18,962 bases of DNA from JAOUGY01 sp050329955 (GTDB taxonomy: Bacteria; Actinomycetota; Acidimicrobiia; Spongiisociales; ZC4RG35), in assembly GCA_050329955.1 (NCBI GenBank), contig JBHJOH010000110.1:1-18962 (forward strand), in the 5' to 3' direction. Positions within the stretch are counted from its first letter, which is position 1. Each line of letters starts with the position of its first letter. This document shows positions 6,176 through 13,625 of this stretch, one piece after another. The translations under genes were made by a program, and so were the position numbers. The notes beneath the pieces are model-generated. The model saw only the letters and a list, made by a program, of their open reading frames with translations, did no database searches and had not been told where the DNA came from.

Positions 6176-7590
6176 TGGCAATGAAACGCCCCACCCCGTC
6201 CGCCCGGGCGCCCAGCTACCGGCCGCTCAGCTTCTGGCACGATTCGCTCCCGGAGGGCGACCCGGTGCGGCGACCGCCGCTGGTCGGCGCCACCGAGGCC
6301 GACGTCGTCATCGTGGGCGCTGGATACACCGGGCTGTGGGCTGCCTACTACCTCACCGAGTTGGACCCGGGCATGTCGATCGCCGTGGTGGAAGCCGAGA
6401 TCGCAGGATTCGGCGCCTCGGGCCGCAACGGCGGTTGGGCGTCGGGCGAGTTTTCGATGCAAACCGACCGGGCGGCGGCGGCGGTAGGCCGCCAGGGGGT
6501 GGTGGCCCAGTACCGGGCCGTGTGGGACGCCATCGATGAGATCGGTCGGGTGAGCGCCGCCGAGGGCATCGACTGCCACTTCGCCAAGGGCGGTTCGATC
6601 AACCTGGCCACCTCCCAGGCACAGCTCGAGCGCATGAGAGACGACCTGGTGGAATGGCGGGCTCTCGGGTTGGGCGACGAGCACGTTCGGGTGCTCGATG
6701 CGGTCGAGACCCGGATGAGGGTCCGGTCCGACAATGCGATCGCCTCGATGTACACACCGCACTGCGCATCGATCCACCCGGCCCGGCTGGCCCGGGGTCT
6801 GGCGGAGGTGGTGGAAGGCCGCGGCGTGCGGATCTTCGAGGGGAGTTGTGTCTCGGAGATCGGTCCCGGCATGGTGCGAACCGGCGAGGGCAGTGTGAAG
6901 GCGGGAACGGTGCTGCGCTGCCTCGAGGCGTTCAACAGTCAGGTGCGGGGAACCGGGCGGTGGCTGGCTCCCGTGTACTCGCTGATGATCGCGACCGAGC
7001 CGCTCCCCGAGTCGGTCTGGGACGACATCGGGTTGGCCGAGCGTGAGACCTTCCACGATGGTCGCCATCTGGTGATCTACGGGCAACGTACCGCCGACAA
7101 CCGCTTCGCCTTCGGCGGGCGGGGGGCTCCCTATCACTTCGGATCGGCGATGAAGCCGGAGTTCGAACGTGACCCGGAGACCCATCGGTCGATCTCCGAA
7201 GCCCTGCGCTGGCTCTTCCCTGCCGTGGCGGACGCTCGCATCACCCACACCTGGGGTGGAGCGGTGGGGGTGCCGCGTGACTGGACGGCATCGGTGTCCT
7301 TCGACGCCGCCACGAGGCTGGGTCGAGCTGGAGGGTTTGTCGGGGCCGGTGTGACTCCGTCGAACCTGGCCGGGCGAACCCTGGCCGATCTGGTGATGGG
7401 GCTGGAGACCGAACGAACCCGGTTGCCGTGGGTCGGCCACGAGTCGCCGCAGTGGGAGCCCGAGCCGCTGAGGTTCATCGGGATCAACCTCGGGCGGGCG
7501 CTGGCACCCATGGCCGACAACCGCGAGTTCCGGACCGGTCGACGTTCCCAGGTGGCCGGTCGGTTGCTCGGTCTCCTCACCGGGCATTGA
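6175..7590 (+). CDS. FAD-dependent amine/amino-acid oxidoreductase (DAO family, gamma-glutamylputrescine oxidase-like)
   Basis: A 471-residue protein with the Rossmann FAD motif DVVIVGAGYTGLWAAYYL (residues 43-60), the E of VVEAE binding ribose, and GASGRNGGW, which is typical of PuuB-like and other DAO oxidases. A preceding FWHDSL...PPLVG stretch is also common in this subfamily. The C-terminal FAD contact region reads GFVGAGVTPSNLAGRTLADL. Such enzymes oxidise an amine or imino acid with FAD, giving an aldehyde or keto acid. The ATG at 6175 overlaps the aminotransferase stop by one base (TGATG), so the two are translationally coupled. A second ATG lies at 6181. Good family call; polyamine substrate is inferred from the aminotransferase and ureohydrolase nearby. 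Confidence 0.88.
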   Translation: MAMKRPTPSARAPSYRPLSFWHDSLPEGDPVRRPPLVGATEADVVIVGAGYTGLWAAYYLTELDPGMSIAVVEAEIAGFGASGRNGGWASGEFSMQTDRAAAAVGRQGVVAQYRAVWDAIDEIGRVSAAEGIDCHFAKGGSINLATSQAQLERMRDDLVEWRALGLGDEHVRVLDAVETRMRVRSDNAIASMYTPHCASIHPARLARGLAEVVEGRGVRIFEGSCVSEIGPGMVRTGEGSVKAGTVLRCLEAFNSQVRGTGRWLAPVYSLMIATEPLPESVWDDIGLAERETFHDGRHLVIYGQRTADNRFAFGGRGAPYHFGSAMKPEFERDPETHRSISEALRWLFPAVADARITHTWGGAVGVPRDWTASVSFDAATRLGRAGGFVGAGVTPSNLAGRTLADLVMGLETERTRLPWVGHESPQWEPEPLRFIGINLGRALAPMADNREFRTGRRSQVAGRLLGLLTGH

Positions 7591-7592
7591 GC

Positions 7593-8027
7593 GTGGTGCT
7601 CACCCGGGCCGGAGCCGCCCATCTCGACGTGCTTGTGGAGTTGTGTCGCAGCTACTGCGAGCTGGATCACCACCACTTCGACGAGGTCAGGACCCGGGCC
7701 GGGCTGGGTCCGTTGCTCGAGTCGGACCGTCACGGCGTGGTGTGGCTGATCGGATCTGAGTCGGATCCGGGCGGGTACGCGGTGGTGACGTGGGGCTGGT
7801 CGGTGGAGGGCGGTGGGGCCGAGGCACTGCTCGATGAGATCTACGTGCACGACCGCGGACAGGGTGTGGGCTCGGCGGCGGTGGTGTCGATTCTGGACGA
7901 TTGCCGTGAGCGCGGCATGATCAGGGTGTTCCTGGAGACCGAGTCCCACAACGAGCAGGCCCGACGGCTCTACACCCGACTCGGGTTCGTCACCGAAGAA
8001 TCCGTGTGGATGTCCAGGGAGTTGTGA
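7593..8027 (+). CDS. GNAT-family N-acetyltransferase
   Basis: A 144-residue single-domain GNAT protein. It has the acetyl-CoA pyrophosphate loop in motif A (LLDEIYVHDRGQGVGSAA, residues 79-96) and the C-terminal motif B with NEQARRLYTRLGF. These proteins transfer an acetyl group to an amine, which may be a small polyamine-like molecule in this context. The GTG at 7593 is 2 nt past the stop of the oxidoreductase; a TTG at 7587 would overlap that stop. Either way it is the third gene of the operon beginning at 4832. It converges on the cupin gene with 15 nt between stops. Confidence 0.87.
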   Translation: MVLTRAGAAHLDVLVELCRSYCELDHHHFDEVRTRAGLGPLLESDRHGVVWLIGSESDPGGYAVVTWGWSVEGGGAEALLDEIYVHDRGQGVGSAAVVSILDDCRERGMIRVFLETESHNEQARRLYTRLGFVTEESVWMSREL

Positions 8028-8042
8028 GCCCTGAGGCCGGCG

Positions 8043-8393
8043 TCAGTGGGTGACGACGACGTACAGCTTGCGGGTCGTTTCGAGGATGTCCCAGCGCCCG
8101 GACCAGCCTTTGGGCAGAACCATCACGTCGCCGGGACCGATGTGGCGGGCGGAGCCGTCGGCATCATCGGTCATTCGCACCCGTCCGGCCAGGATGTGGA
8201 CCACTTCGGTGTCGGGGCGGTCTTCGATGTGCCATCCACCCGGTGTGCATTCCCAGATGCCCACGTCGGTGACACCGTCGGAGTGGAACTCGACGAGTGA
8301 GACCTGGGGGTCACCGGAGTCGGCGCCGCGGCGGGGGCCAACCGGCTCGAGTGTGGTGCTGATCGAGGAGAAGAGGGCGCGCATGGCACCCAT
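8043..8393 (-). CDS. Small cupin-domain protein
   Basis: A 116-residue single cupin (RmlC-like barrel). Cupin motif 1 appears as GIWECTPGGWHIEDRPDTEVVHILAG, with one histidine and a conserved glutamate rather than the full two-histidine pattern. Motif 2 is GPGDVMVLPKGWSGRWDI. The IEDRPDTEVVHIL and PKGWSGRW phrases recall DUF861/EutQ-like cupins, which often accompany amine and ureide catabolic genes. Metal binding is uncertain because only one motif 1 histidine is seen. Start may be the ATG at 8393 or at 8384. It is divergent from the ThDP enzyme with an inverted-repeat operator candidate between them. Confidence 0.8.
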   Translation of the reverse strand: MGAMRALFSSISTTLEPVGPRRGADSGDPQVSLVEFHSDGVTDVGIWECTPGGWHIEDRPDTEVVHILAGRVRMTDDADGSARHIGPGDVMVLPKGWSGRWDILETTRKLYVVVTH

Positions 8394-8414
8394 CTTGGCG
8401 CCAGCAGTCGCGCT

Positions 8415-8453
8415 GTGTGCACCATCGGACGGAAGGCGCCCTGTGGTGCACAC
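8415..8453. promoter_or_regulatory. Perfect 10-bp inverted repeat between divergent genes, operator candidate
   Basis: GTGTGCACCA (8415-8424) and TGGTGCACAC (8444-8453) are exact inverted copies separated by 19 nt. Each arm contains GTGCAC, itself a palindrome, and the two GTGCAC centres are 29 nt apart, close to three helical turns. The repeat lies in the 76-bp gap between the cupin and ThDP genes, where a shared repressor would bind. The regulator is not identified and the PadR gene is far away. Confidence 0.6.
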
Positions 8454-8469
8454 GGCTAGCTTCGGGGGC

Positions 8470-10101
8470 ATGGCACAGATACACGGTGGGCGGGTTATCG
8501 CCCGGGCGCTCCGCAACGAAGGCGTGGACACCATCTTCACCATCACCGGCGGACACATCCTGCCGATCCTCGACGGGTGCGTCGAGGAGGGGATCCGGGT
8601 CGTCGACGTGCGCCACGAGCAGGCGGCCGCCCACGCTGCCGAGGCGTACGGACGACTCACCGGGAGGCTCGGGGTGGCGGCCGTCACCGCCGGGCCCGGG
8701 GTGACCGATGCCATCACCGGAGTGGCCAACGCTCACTTCGCCGGGACGCCCATGCTGCTGCTGGGAGGCCGTCACCTGCTCCGCCAGGAGCTCAAGGGCG
8801 GTCTCCAGGAGATGGATCATCCGCCGCTGTTCGAGGGGATCACTGCGTGGGCGGCCACCGCCTACCAACCCGACCGTCTCGCCGACTACATCGCCACCGC
8901 CGCCCGGCACGCCTTCGCCGGACGGGGTGGGCCGGTGTTCCTCGACATCCCGATGGACATCCAGTTCGACCAGGTCGACGACGAGGCCATCCGCTGGCCT
9001 GCCGGCCAACGGGCCAACCGCACCCAGGGCGTCGACGCCGCCACCCTCGACGAGATCGTTGCCGCCCTCGCTCGCAGCGACCGCCCCATGATCTTCGCCG
9101 GCGCCGGGGCCAAGGGAGGACGCCAGAACCACCTCAAGGCGCTCGCCGAGGCGCTCCAGGCCCCCATCTACCTGAACAGCCGGGCCCGCGGTTCTCTGCC
9201 CTACGGGCATCCGCTTCTCGGCAACCACGCCCGGTCGGCCGCCTTCGCCGGGGCCGACCTCGTTCTGGCTCTCGGAGTCGACTGGGACTTTCGGGCCCGG
9301 TACGGGGAGGCGGTGTCATCCAATGCGGTCATCATCCAGATCGACGCCGATCCCGGGAAGGTCGGGTGGAACCGGGGCGTCGACATCGGTGTGGTGGCCG
9401 ACCCGATCGAAGTCGCCGGCCAGCTGGTGGAGGCGGCGGCACGATTCGCCAGCAGCGAGCCGGGGGAGTGGACCACGGACATCATGGCCCAGGATGCGGC
9501 CCGGCAGGCGGCGGTTGCCGCCGAGGCCGACGACGACACGATCCCGGTCATGCCGCAGCGTTTTGCCCGCGACGTCTCGCGGTTCTTCGGGCCGGACTCG
9601 ATCATCGCCGTCGACGGCGGTGACATCGTCTCCAGCACCGCCCGGTGGCTCCAGATCTCCCACCCCGGACACCTGCTCGATCCGGGCCCGTTCGGGACGC
9701 TCGGCACCGGAGCCCCCTTCGCCATCGCTGCCAAGGTGGCCTTCCCCGAGACCCGCGTCGGGATCGTCTTCGGCGACGGCGCCTTCGGGTTCAACGGGTT
9801 CGAGTACGACACGATGGTCCGCCTCGGGCTGCCGGTGATCGGAGTGATGGGCAACGACGGTGTGTGGGCCAACATCAAGACCATCCACAAGGCCTTCTTC
9901 CCCGACCGGGTGGTGGCCGCCGACCTGGGTCGCCGCCCGTACCACGCGGTTGTGACCGCACTCGGTGGGTACGGGGAACTGGTGACCGACCCCGCCCAGA
10001 TCGGACCTGCCCTCGAACGGGCCGAGGCGAGCGGCCTTCCGGCACTCGTCGACGTTCACATCGCCGAAACCGTGCGCGCCTCCTCGAACTACGCCCAGTG
10101 A
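8470..10101 (+). CDS. Thiamine diphosphate-dependent enzyme, acetolactate synthase-like (IlvG-type)
   Basis: A 543-residue three-domain ThDP enzyme: N-terminal PYR domain with the activating glutamate E50 in RHEQAAAHAAEAYGR, a central domain (about 185-340), and a C-terminal PP domain with GDGAFGFNGFE (GDG at 435-437) and N462 in MGNDGVW closing the Mg-ThDP motif. The N-terminus (GGRVIARALRNEGVDTIF, then TGGHILPILDGCVEEGIR) closely recalls mycobacterial IlvG from memory. The GDGAFGF segment also resembles 2-hydroxyacyl-CoA lyase/oxalyl-CoA decarboxylase. No acetolactate synthase small subunit or ilvC follows, so a role in branched-chain synthesis is not supported by context. ATG 8470 is where homology begins; the frame is open upstream across the operator. 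Confidence 0.87.
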   Translation: MAQIHGGRVIARALRNEGVDTIFTITGGHILPILDGCVEEGIRVVDVRHEQAAAHAAEAYGRLTGRLGVAAVTAGPGVTDAITGVANAHFAGTPMLLLGGRHLLRQELKGGLQEMDHPPLFEGITAWAATAYQPDRLADYIATAARHAFAGRGGPVFLDIPMDIQFDQVDDEAIRWPAGQRANRTQGVDAATLDEIVAALARSDRPMIFAGAGAKGGRQNHLKALAEALQAPIYLNSRARGSLPYGHPLLGNHARSAAFAGADLVLALGVDWDFRARYGEAVSSNAVIIQIDADPGKVGWNRGVDIGVVADPIEVAGQLVEAAARFASSEPGEWTTDIMAQDAARQAAVAAEADDDTIPVMPQRFARDVSRFFGPDSIIAVDGGDIVSSTARWLQISHPGHLLDPGPFGTLGTGAPFAIAAKVAFPETRVGIVFGDGAFGFNGFEYDTMVRLGLPVIGVMGNDGVWANIKTIHKAFFPDRVVAADLGRRPYHAVVTALGGYGELVTDPAQIGPALERAEASGLPALVDVHIAETVRASSNYAQ

Positions 10102-10149
10102 GAGCTCGCAGGACGTTGACGCCTCTCCGGCGATGCTCGACGAGTGAGC

Positions 10150-10178
10150 TTCTCAACGGGCCTCTTCGTCCCTAGCCT
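10150..10178 (+). promoter_or_regulatory. Weak promoter candidate for the TIGR04222-type gene
   Basis: TTCTCA (10150-10155) and TAGCCT (10173-10178) are separated by 17 nt and lie about 25 nt before the ATG at 10203. The match is partial (TANNNT -10 box, four of six in the -35). The 101-bp spacer shows no other clear signal apart from the ribosome-binding site. Confidence 0.3.
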
Positions 10179-10202
10179 GATCGGCCGGGGAGGAACAACG
10201 AC

Positions 10203-10943
10203 ATGACATGGCTCACCGTCGGGCTGCTGGGGCTGATGGCGCTCGGCGTGACGATCTCATCGGTGGCGAACCACCGGGTCATCAAGGGCGGCGCCCGGCC
10301 TTCGGAACGGGTGACCTTCTACCAGCTCGCCCATCTCGCCGGCGGTCGGGCTCGCGTGGCCGAAGTGGCCGTCGCCTATCTGGTCTGGGCCGGGCTGGTG
10401 GAGGCCCGCGTCAACGCCCGCACCCTCGCCCTGCGAGCGGCGCCGGCCGCCAGTGTCGAGTTGGCCCCCGTGGAGCAGGCTCTCATCGCCACGATCCCAC
10501 CCGAGGGTGGACGACCCGCGATCCCGATGTCGGCGGCCCGGGATGCCGCCCGGTGGGTGGAGGGCAACCTCGTCGGGCTGGTCGTGGCAGCTCGTCAGTC
10601 GTGGATGGTTGCCTTGCCGGCGATGGTCTCGGCGGTGGTGGCGGCGGTCATCTCGGTTGGGGTGGCGTGGGCGTCCGAGATCAGCGTGGGCTTTCTGCCG
10701 GTGGTCACGGTGGTGGCGGCGATCGTCGTCCTCACGGCACTGCCTCGCGGGGTGCGCCTCACCAACGCCGGAAAGGAAGTGCTCGATGTCGAGCGGGAAC
10801 GGTTCGATCCCGACCTGCCGATCGCCCAGGTGGGCGTGACGAGTCTCCCGATCGAATCGGGTCTCTACATCGTCGCCCTCTACGGAAACGACGCCATGAC
10901 CGGTGAGCTGTCCCCGTTGCGTCGGATACTCGCCCGGGGCTGA
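10203..10943 (+). CDS. TIGR04222-type actinobacterial membrane protein
   Basis: A 246-residue membrane protein. One helix lies at residues 4-22, a cytoplasmic domain (about 25-125) contains the recognisable pattern FYQLAHLAGGRARVAEVAVAYLVWAGLVE, and two more helices lie near 133-155 and 160-178, followed by a hydrophilic C-terminal part. The AHLAGG...A...LV..GLV pattern is the hallmark of the TIGR04222 family of unknown function found mainly in Actinobacteria. GGGGAGGAA at 10187-10195 is a strong ribosome-binding site 7 nt before the ATG. The gene is convergent with the SAF-domain gene, leaving 20 nt between stops. Confidence 0.78.
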   Translation: MTWLTVGLLGLMALGVTISSVANHRVIKGGARPSERVTFYQLAHLAGGRARVAEVAVAYLVWAGLVEARVNARTLALRAAPAASVELAPVEQALIATIPPEGGRPAIPMSAARDAARWVEGNLVGLVVAARQSWMVALPAMVSAVVAAVISVGVAWASEISVGFLPVVTVVAAIVVLTALPRGVRLTNAGKEVLDVERERFDPDLPIAQVGVTSLPIESGLYIVALYGNDAMTGELSPLRRILARG

Positions 10944-10963
10944 TCGACCGCGCTCTGCGGCGC

Positions 10964-11488
10964 TCAGCCACCCACTAGCACGCTGGCCCGCTGCTCCGAG
11001 ATCGCCACCGCCACCAGGGCGGCTTCCCGGGGAGGGAAGGCACATGCCGCCACCGCCTCCCCGAAATCGTCGACTGCGCCGGCCTCCACCACCACACCCG
11101 ACACCAGGATGGGCTCGGCGTCCGTATCCGAGACGACCACCACCACGTCGGCTCCGGCGCTGGTGCCGGCCGGCACCGAAAGCTCCACCACCAGCCAGCC
11201 TTCCGGCACCGACGGGGACGGGGCCGGCATCGCCCCGGCGATCACCGGGTCCCCGGTCACCATCGGACGCAGAGCGGTGACCGGGAGTTGGACGGGATCG
11301 AAGGTGCCGACCAGGACCGGCCTCATCTCCACCATGGAGTCCTCGATGGTCTGGTCGGTTCCCACGTCGATCAGCAGGAACGGATGGTCCGTGACCGCCG
11401 GTGGGCGAAGGTCGAGCCACATGGCCGCCACCACCAGAGCGGCGGCGGCGGCCCAGCGCATCACGGGAGGGCGGGCGAGAAGGAACAT
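10964..11488 (-). CDS. SAF-domain protein, CpaB/RcpC-like
   Basis: A 174-residue protein with an N-terminal membrane anchor (residues 11-26, RWAAAAALVVAAMWLD). Residues about 36-90 read as a SAF domain (LLIDVGTDQTIEDSMVEMRP, then a turn, GDPVIAGAM). Residues 95-172 follow the CpaB pattern: EGWLVVELSVPAGTSAGADV, a VVVSDTDAEPILVSGVVV strand pair, and a final EAALVAVAISEQRASVLV. CpaB/RcpC proteins help assemble Flp/Tad pili, but no other pilus gene is visible here, so a more general SAF role at the cell surface is possible. It is divergent from the DUF3152 gene across 70 nt. Confidence 0.65.
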   Translation of the reverse strand: MFLLARPPVMRWAAAAALVVAAMWLDLRPPAVTDHPFLLIDVGTDQTIEDSMVEMRPVLVGTFDPVQLPVTALRPMVTGDPVIAGAMPAPSPSVPEGWLVVELSVPAGTSAGADVVVVVSDTDAEPILVSGVVVEAGAVDDFGEAVAACAFPPREAALVAVAISEQRASVLVGG

Positions 11489-11558
11489 GGTCGGAACGTA
11501 CCTGAGCCCCGCACCGAGGAGAAGAGGTTCGTGAGGGCGGACGCGGTACCGTTGGACC

Positions 11559-12248
11559 GTGATCGGAAAGCTCCTGGTGGTGGCAATCGTCGGTCTTGTC
11601 CTGGTGACGCCCGTGGGCGGCGTGACTGCGCTGGGACAGGGGATCTACCTGCCCGAGCTGATCCTGGAAACGAACACCATCGAATTGGGAACGAGCTGCC
11701 TCGACGAGCGGCGGCCGACCCGTCCCACCGGCGAGCTGGAGGTGGTTGGTGGGACGAGTGACGTGGTGGGCACCACCGGTGAGCTCGTCACGTACGCGGT
11801 CGAAGTCGAGGTTGGTCTGCCGGTCGATACGGACTGTTTCGCCCGGGTGGTCGAGCTCACGTTGGGCGACGATCGCAGCTGGGTCGGGTCGGGGAGGTGG
11901 TCGATGCAGCGTGTCGCCACCGAGGATGCCTCGATCAGGGTGACCCTGGCCTCACCCGGCACGGTGGACGCATACTGCCTGCCCCTTCGCACGGGCGGCA
12001 TCTTCTCCTGCTGGGACGGGTCCCGGGCCATGATCAACCTGTGGCGGTGGGAAACCGGCGCCACCGACTTCGGCGAGGGTCTGATCGAGTACCGCTCGTA
12101 CGTGATCAACCACGAGGTCGGTCACGGTCTAGGGTTCGGTCATGTGGGATGCCCCGCCGCCGGGGAACCGGCCCCGGTGATGATGCAGCAATCGAAGACC
12201 ACCGGGGCATGCACTCCGAACGGGTGGCCCACCGACCGGGAGATGTGA
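11559..12248 (+). CDS. Secreted DUF3152 zinc metalloprotease-like protein
   Basis: A 229-residue protein with a hydrophobic signal or anchor (residues 4-25). The zincin motif HEVGHGLGFGH is complete: H185, E186 as base, H189 and H195, with a possible Met-turn in APVMMQQSKT and the conserved C-terminal ACTPNGWP. Cysteines at 47, 93, 140, 151, 198 and 218 could form disulfides outside the cell. This pattern is the DUF3152 family of Actinobacteria; substrates are not known to me. The start is a GTG at 11559. A TACCGT box at 11547-11552 lies 6 nt before it, suggesting a leaderless transcript. It is convergent with the metallophosphoesterase, 8 nt between stops. Confidence 0.85.
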   Translation: MIGKLLVVAIVGLVLVTPVGGVTALGQGIYLPELILETNTIELGTSCLDERRPTRPTGELEVVGGTSDVVGTTGELVTYAVEVEVGLPVDTDCFARVVELTLGDDRSWVGSGRWSMQRVATEDASIRVTLASPGTVDAYCLPLRTGGIFSCWDGSRAMINLWRWETGATDFGEGLIEYRSYVINHEVGHGLGFGHVGCPAAGEPAPVMMQQSKTTGACTPNGWPTDREM

Positions 12249-12256
12249 CCGGCGTC

Positions 12257-12988
12257 TCAGATCCCGGTCGTCTCCATCGTCTCGAGGTCGCACACCAGCA
12301 CCGTCTCCGAGAACGGCCCCCGGCTCTCATGCAGACATTCGACCCTCGTCGGTCCGCGGGCGGCGCTCATGCGATGGTGCCAATGGCCGTGCGCCCACAC
12401 GCTTGGTGCCAGGATGTCGGCGATGTCTCCCATCGCCGCCCGCACGCCATCGGCCAGCTCCACGATCTCGGGGGGGATGTACGAGGTGTAGTTCGATACC
12501 AGGGGGGTGCCGGGGAGTCCTTCGTGAGCGATCACCAGGTCGACGATGCCGCTCTGTGATGCCCGTTCGATCTCGGCGGCAGTGGGGATCTCGCTGGGGA
12601 ACCAATCGATTCCGGGCGTGCGACGGGGCTGATCGACCGACACAGCCCCACCGATGAAGAGGACGCGGCGACCGGCCCACTCCATGACCGTTCCCCGGGG
12701 AACCCACCACACCAACGGCGCCACCGACACGGGAGCCGCCACCCGGCCATGGGGGAGCTGGGAGTGGTCTTCGTGGTTGCCGTCACAGAACCAGACGCTC
12801 ACGCCGCGTTCCACACAGCGGGCAGCCACCTTGATGAGGAAGTCCCGACCGCGCGGATGGCGCGGCCAAAAGCCGAAGTCACCTGTTTGCAGCACCCCGA
12901 ACGCGCCGATGTCGGCGGCGGTGTCGATGACCCGGAGGGCGTGGGCGGTGTCGGCGTGCCAGTCGCCTGCCAGAACAACGGATGTCAA
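12257..12988 (-). CDS. Metallophosphoesterase
   Basis: A 243-residue calcineurin-like phosphoesterase. The metal-binding motifs occur in order: D9-W-H11 (GDWHA), D37 (TGDFGFW), N71-H72 (DGNHED), H155 (IAHEG) and H202-W-H204 (GHWHH). Such two-metal enzymes hydrolyse phosphomono- or diesters; the tryptophans in GDWH and GHWH are a subgroup feature but do not give the substrate. The start is a TTG at 12988, 4 nt after the FmdB-like stop, so the two genes form an operon. No signal peptide, so it is cytoplasmic. Confidence 0.88.
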   Translation of the reverse strand: MTSVVLAGDWHADTAHALRVIDTAADIGAFGVLQTGDFGFWPRHPRGRDFLIKVAARCVERGVSVWFCDGNHEDHSQLPHGRVAAPVSVAPLVWWVPRGTVMEWAGRRVLFIGGAVSVDQPRRTPGIDWFPSEIPTAAEIERASQSGIVDLVIAHEGLPGTPLVSNYTSYIPPEIVELADGVRAAMGDIADILAPSVWAHGHWHHRMSAARGPTRVECLHESRGPFSETVLVCDLETMETTGI

Positions 12989-12992
12989 GGTC

Positions 12993-13337
12993 TCAGTCGT
13001 CCGAGGAGGAGGAAGACGACCTGGAGGCGGAGCTATCGCTCGACTTGGCCTCGGACTTCGATTGGCTCTTCGCTTCGGACTTCGATTCGGACTTCGATTC
13101 GGAGGTGGCGCCCGATTCGGAGGAGGACGAGGCGCCGGGTGCCTTCATCGAGCTCTTCGACGCCTTCGAGTCGGTGACGTAGAACCCGGAACCCTTGAAC
13201 ACGACGCCGCGGGCGTGGAAGACCTTCTGCACTTCGCCGCCGCAGACGTCGTGCTTCTTGAGAGGCTTCGCCGAAAACGACTGAAACACGTCGAATTGTT
13301 GGCCACAGTTCTTGCAGAGATATTCGTACGTGGGCAT
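12993..13337 (-). CDS. FmdB-family zinc-ribbon protein with Ser/Lys-rich tail
   Basis: A 114-residue protein beginning MPTYEYLCKNCGQQFDVFQS, the FmdB-type zinc ribbon. C8 and C11 form the first knuckle. The second knuckle reads KKHDVCGGEVQKVF, so H29 and C32 stand where the family usually has two cysteines. GVVFKGSGFYVTDSK (residues 45-58) is a conserved segment in actinobacterial members. Residues about 69-114 are a charged low-complexity tail of Ser, Lys, Glu and Asp with SKSE/SKSEAK repeats. The ATG at 13337 has GGAAG 8 nt upstream. Function is unclear despite the FmdB name. It is the first gene of an operon with the metallophosphoesterase. Confidence 0.87.
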   Translation of the reverse strand: MPTYEYLCKNCGQQFDVFQSFSAKPLKKHDVCGGEVQKVFHARGVVFKGSGFYVTDSKASKSSMKAPGASSSSESGATSESKSESKSEAKSQSKSEAKSSDSSASRSSSSSSDD

Positions 13338-13410
13338 CTTCAAAGCTTCCTGGCGTGGAGGGCAACCAGTGTACTCGTATGCGTATTCCCGCAGATCCAG
13401 GGGACGGCAG

Positions 13411-13438
13411 GCCGGAAGCCGGAGGCTGGAAGCCAGAG
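13411..13438 (+). repeat. Heptamer tandem repeat, four units (GCCGGAA type)
   Basis: Four consecutive 7-mers: GCCGGAA, GCCGGAG, GCTGGAA, GCCAGAG. They can also be read as two 14-mers differing at two positions. The purine-rich strand is the plus strand here and the minus strand in the second block downstream. Confidence 0.7.
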
Positions 13439-13504
13439 GCCCCGAACGCGTGTTGGGCCTCGGGCAGCTCGGTCCTCCTCGTGTCTTTGCCCTTCGGCCC
13501 CCGT

Positions 13505-13560
13505 GCTTCCTGCCTCCTGCCTCGTGCCTGTGCGACCCGGCCTCGTGCTTCCGGCCGGAT
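13505..13560 (-). repeat. Heptamer repeat block, opposite orientation (GCCTCCT type)
   Basis: Units GCTTCCT, GCCTCCT and GCCTCGT run from 13505 to 13525, and after a 14-nt break GCCTCGT, GCTTCCG and GCCGGAT follow from 13540. Read on the minus strand these give AGGAAGC/AGGAGGC-type units like those of the first block, so the two blocks are an imperfect inverted pair about 66 nt apart. Confidence 0.55.
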
Positions 13561-13625
13561 GGGGCTCCTCGCTCCCTCGCTGCTCGCTTCCCGCGTCTGG
13601 TGGCTTGCCGGTAGTCTGATCAGCC

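Larger units (their letters stand above)
13338..13625. other. Intergenic spacer between fmdB-like gene and plsY
   Basis: This 288-bp gap between divergent genes holds no believable gene. Its main content is two blocks of degenerate heptamer repeats (annotated separately). A TAGTCT box at 13612-13617, 8 nt before the plsY ATG, fits a -10 element giving an almost leaderless plsY transcript; no good -35 is seen. Confidence 0.5.

Noticed and set aside
4715..6181. Minus-strand ORF of 488 codons opposite the aminotransferase
   Set aside because: Antisense of a clear PLP enzyme; high GC at third positions keeps the opposite frame open. No domain signal.
5989..7587. Minus-strand ORF of 532 codons opposite the FAD oxidoreductase
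   Set aside because: Same effect as above; the plus strand has the FAD-binding motif, start overlap and operon context.
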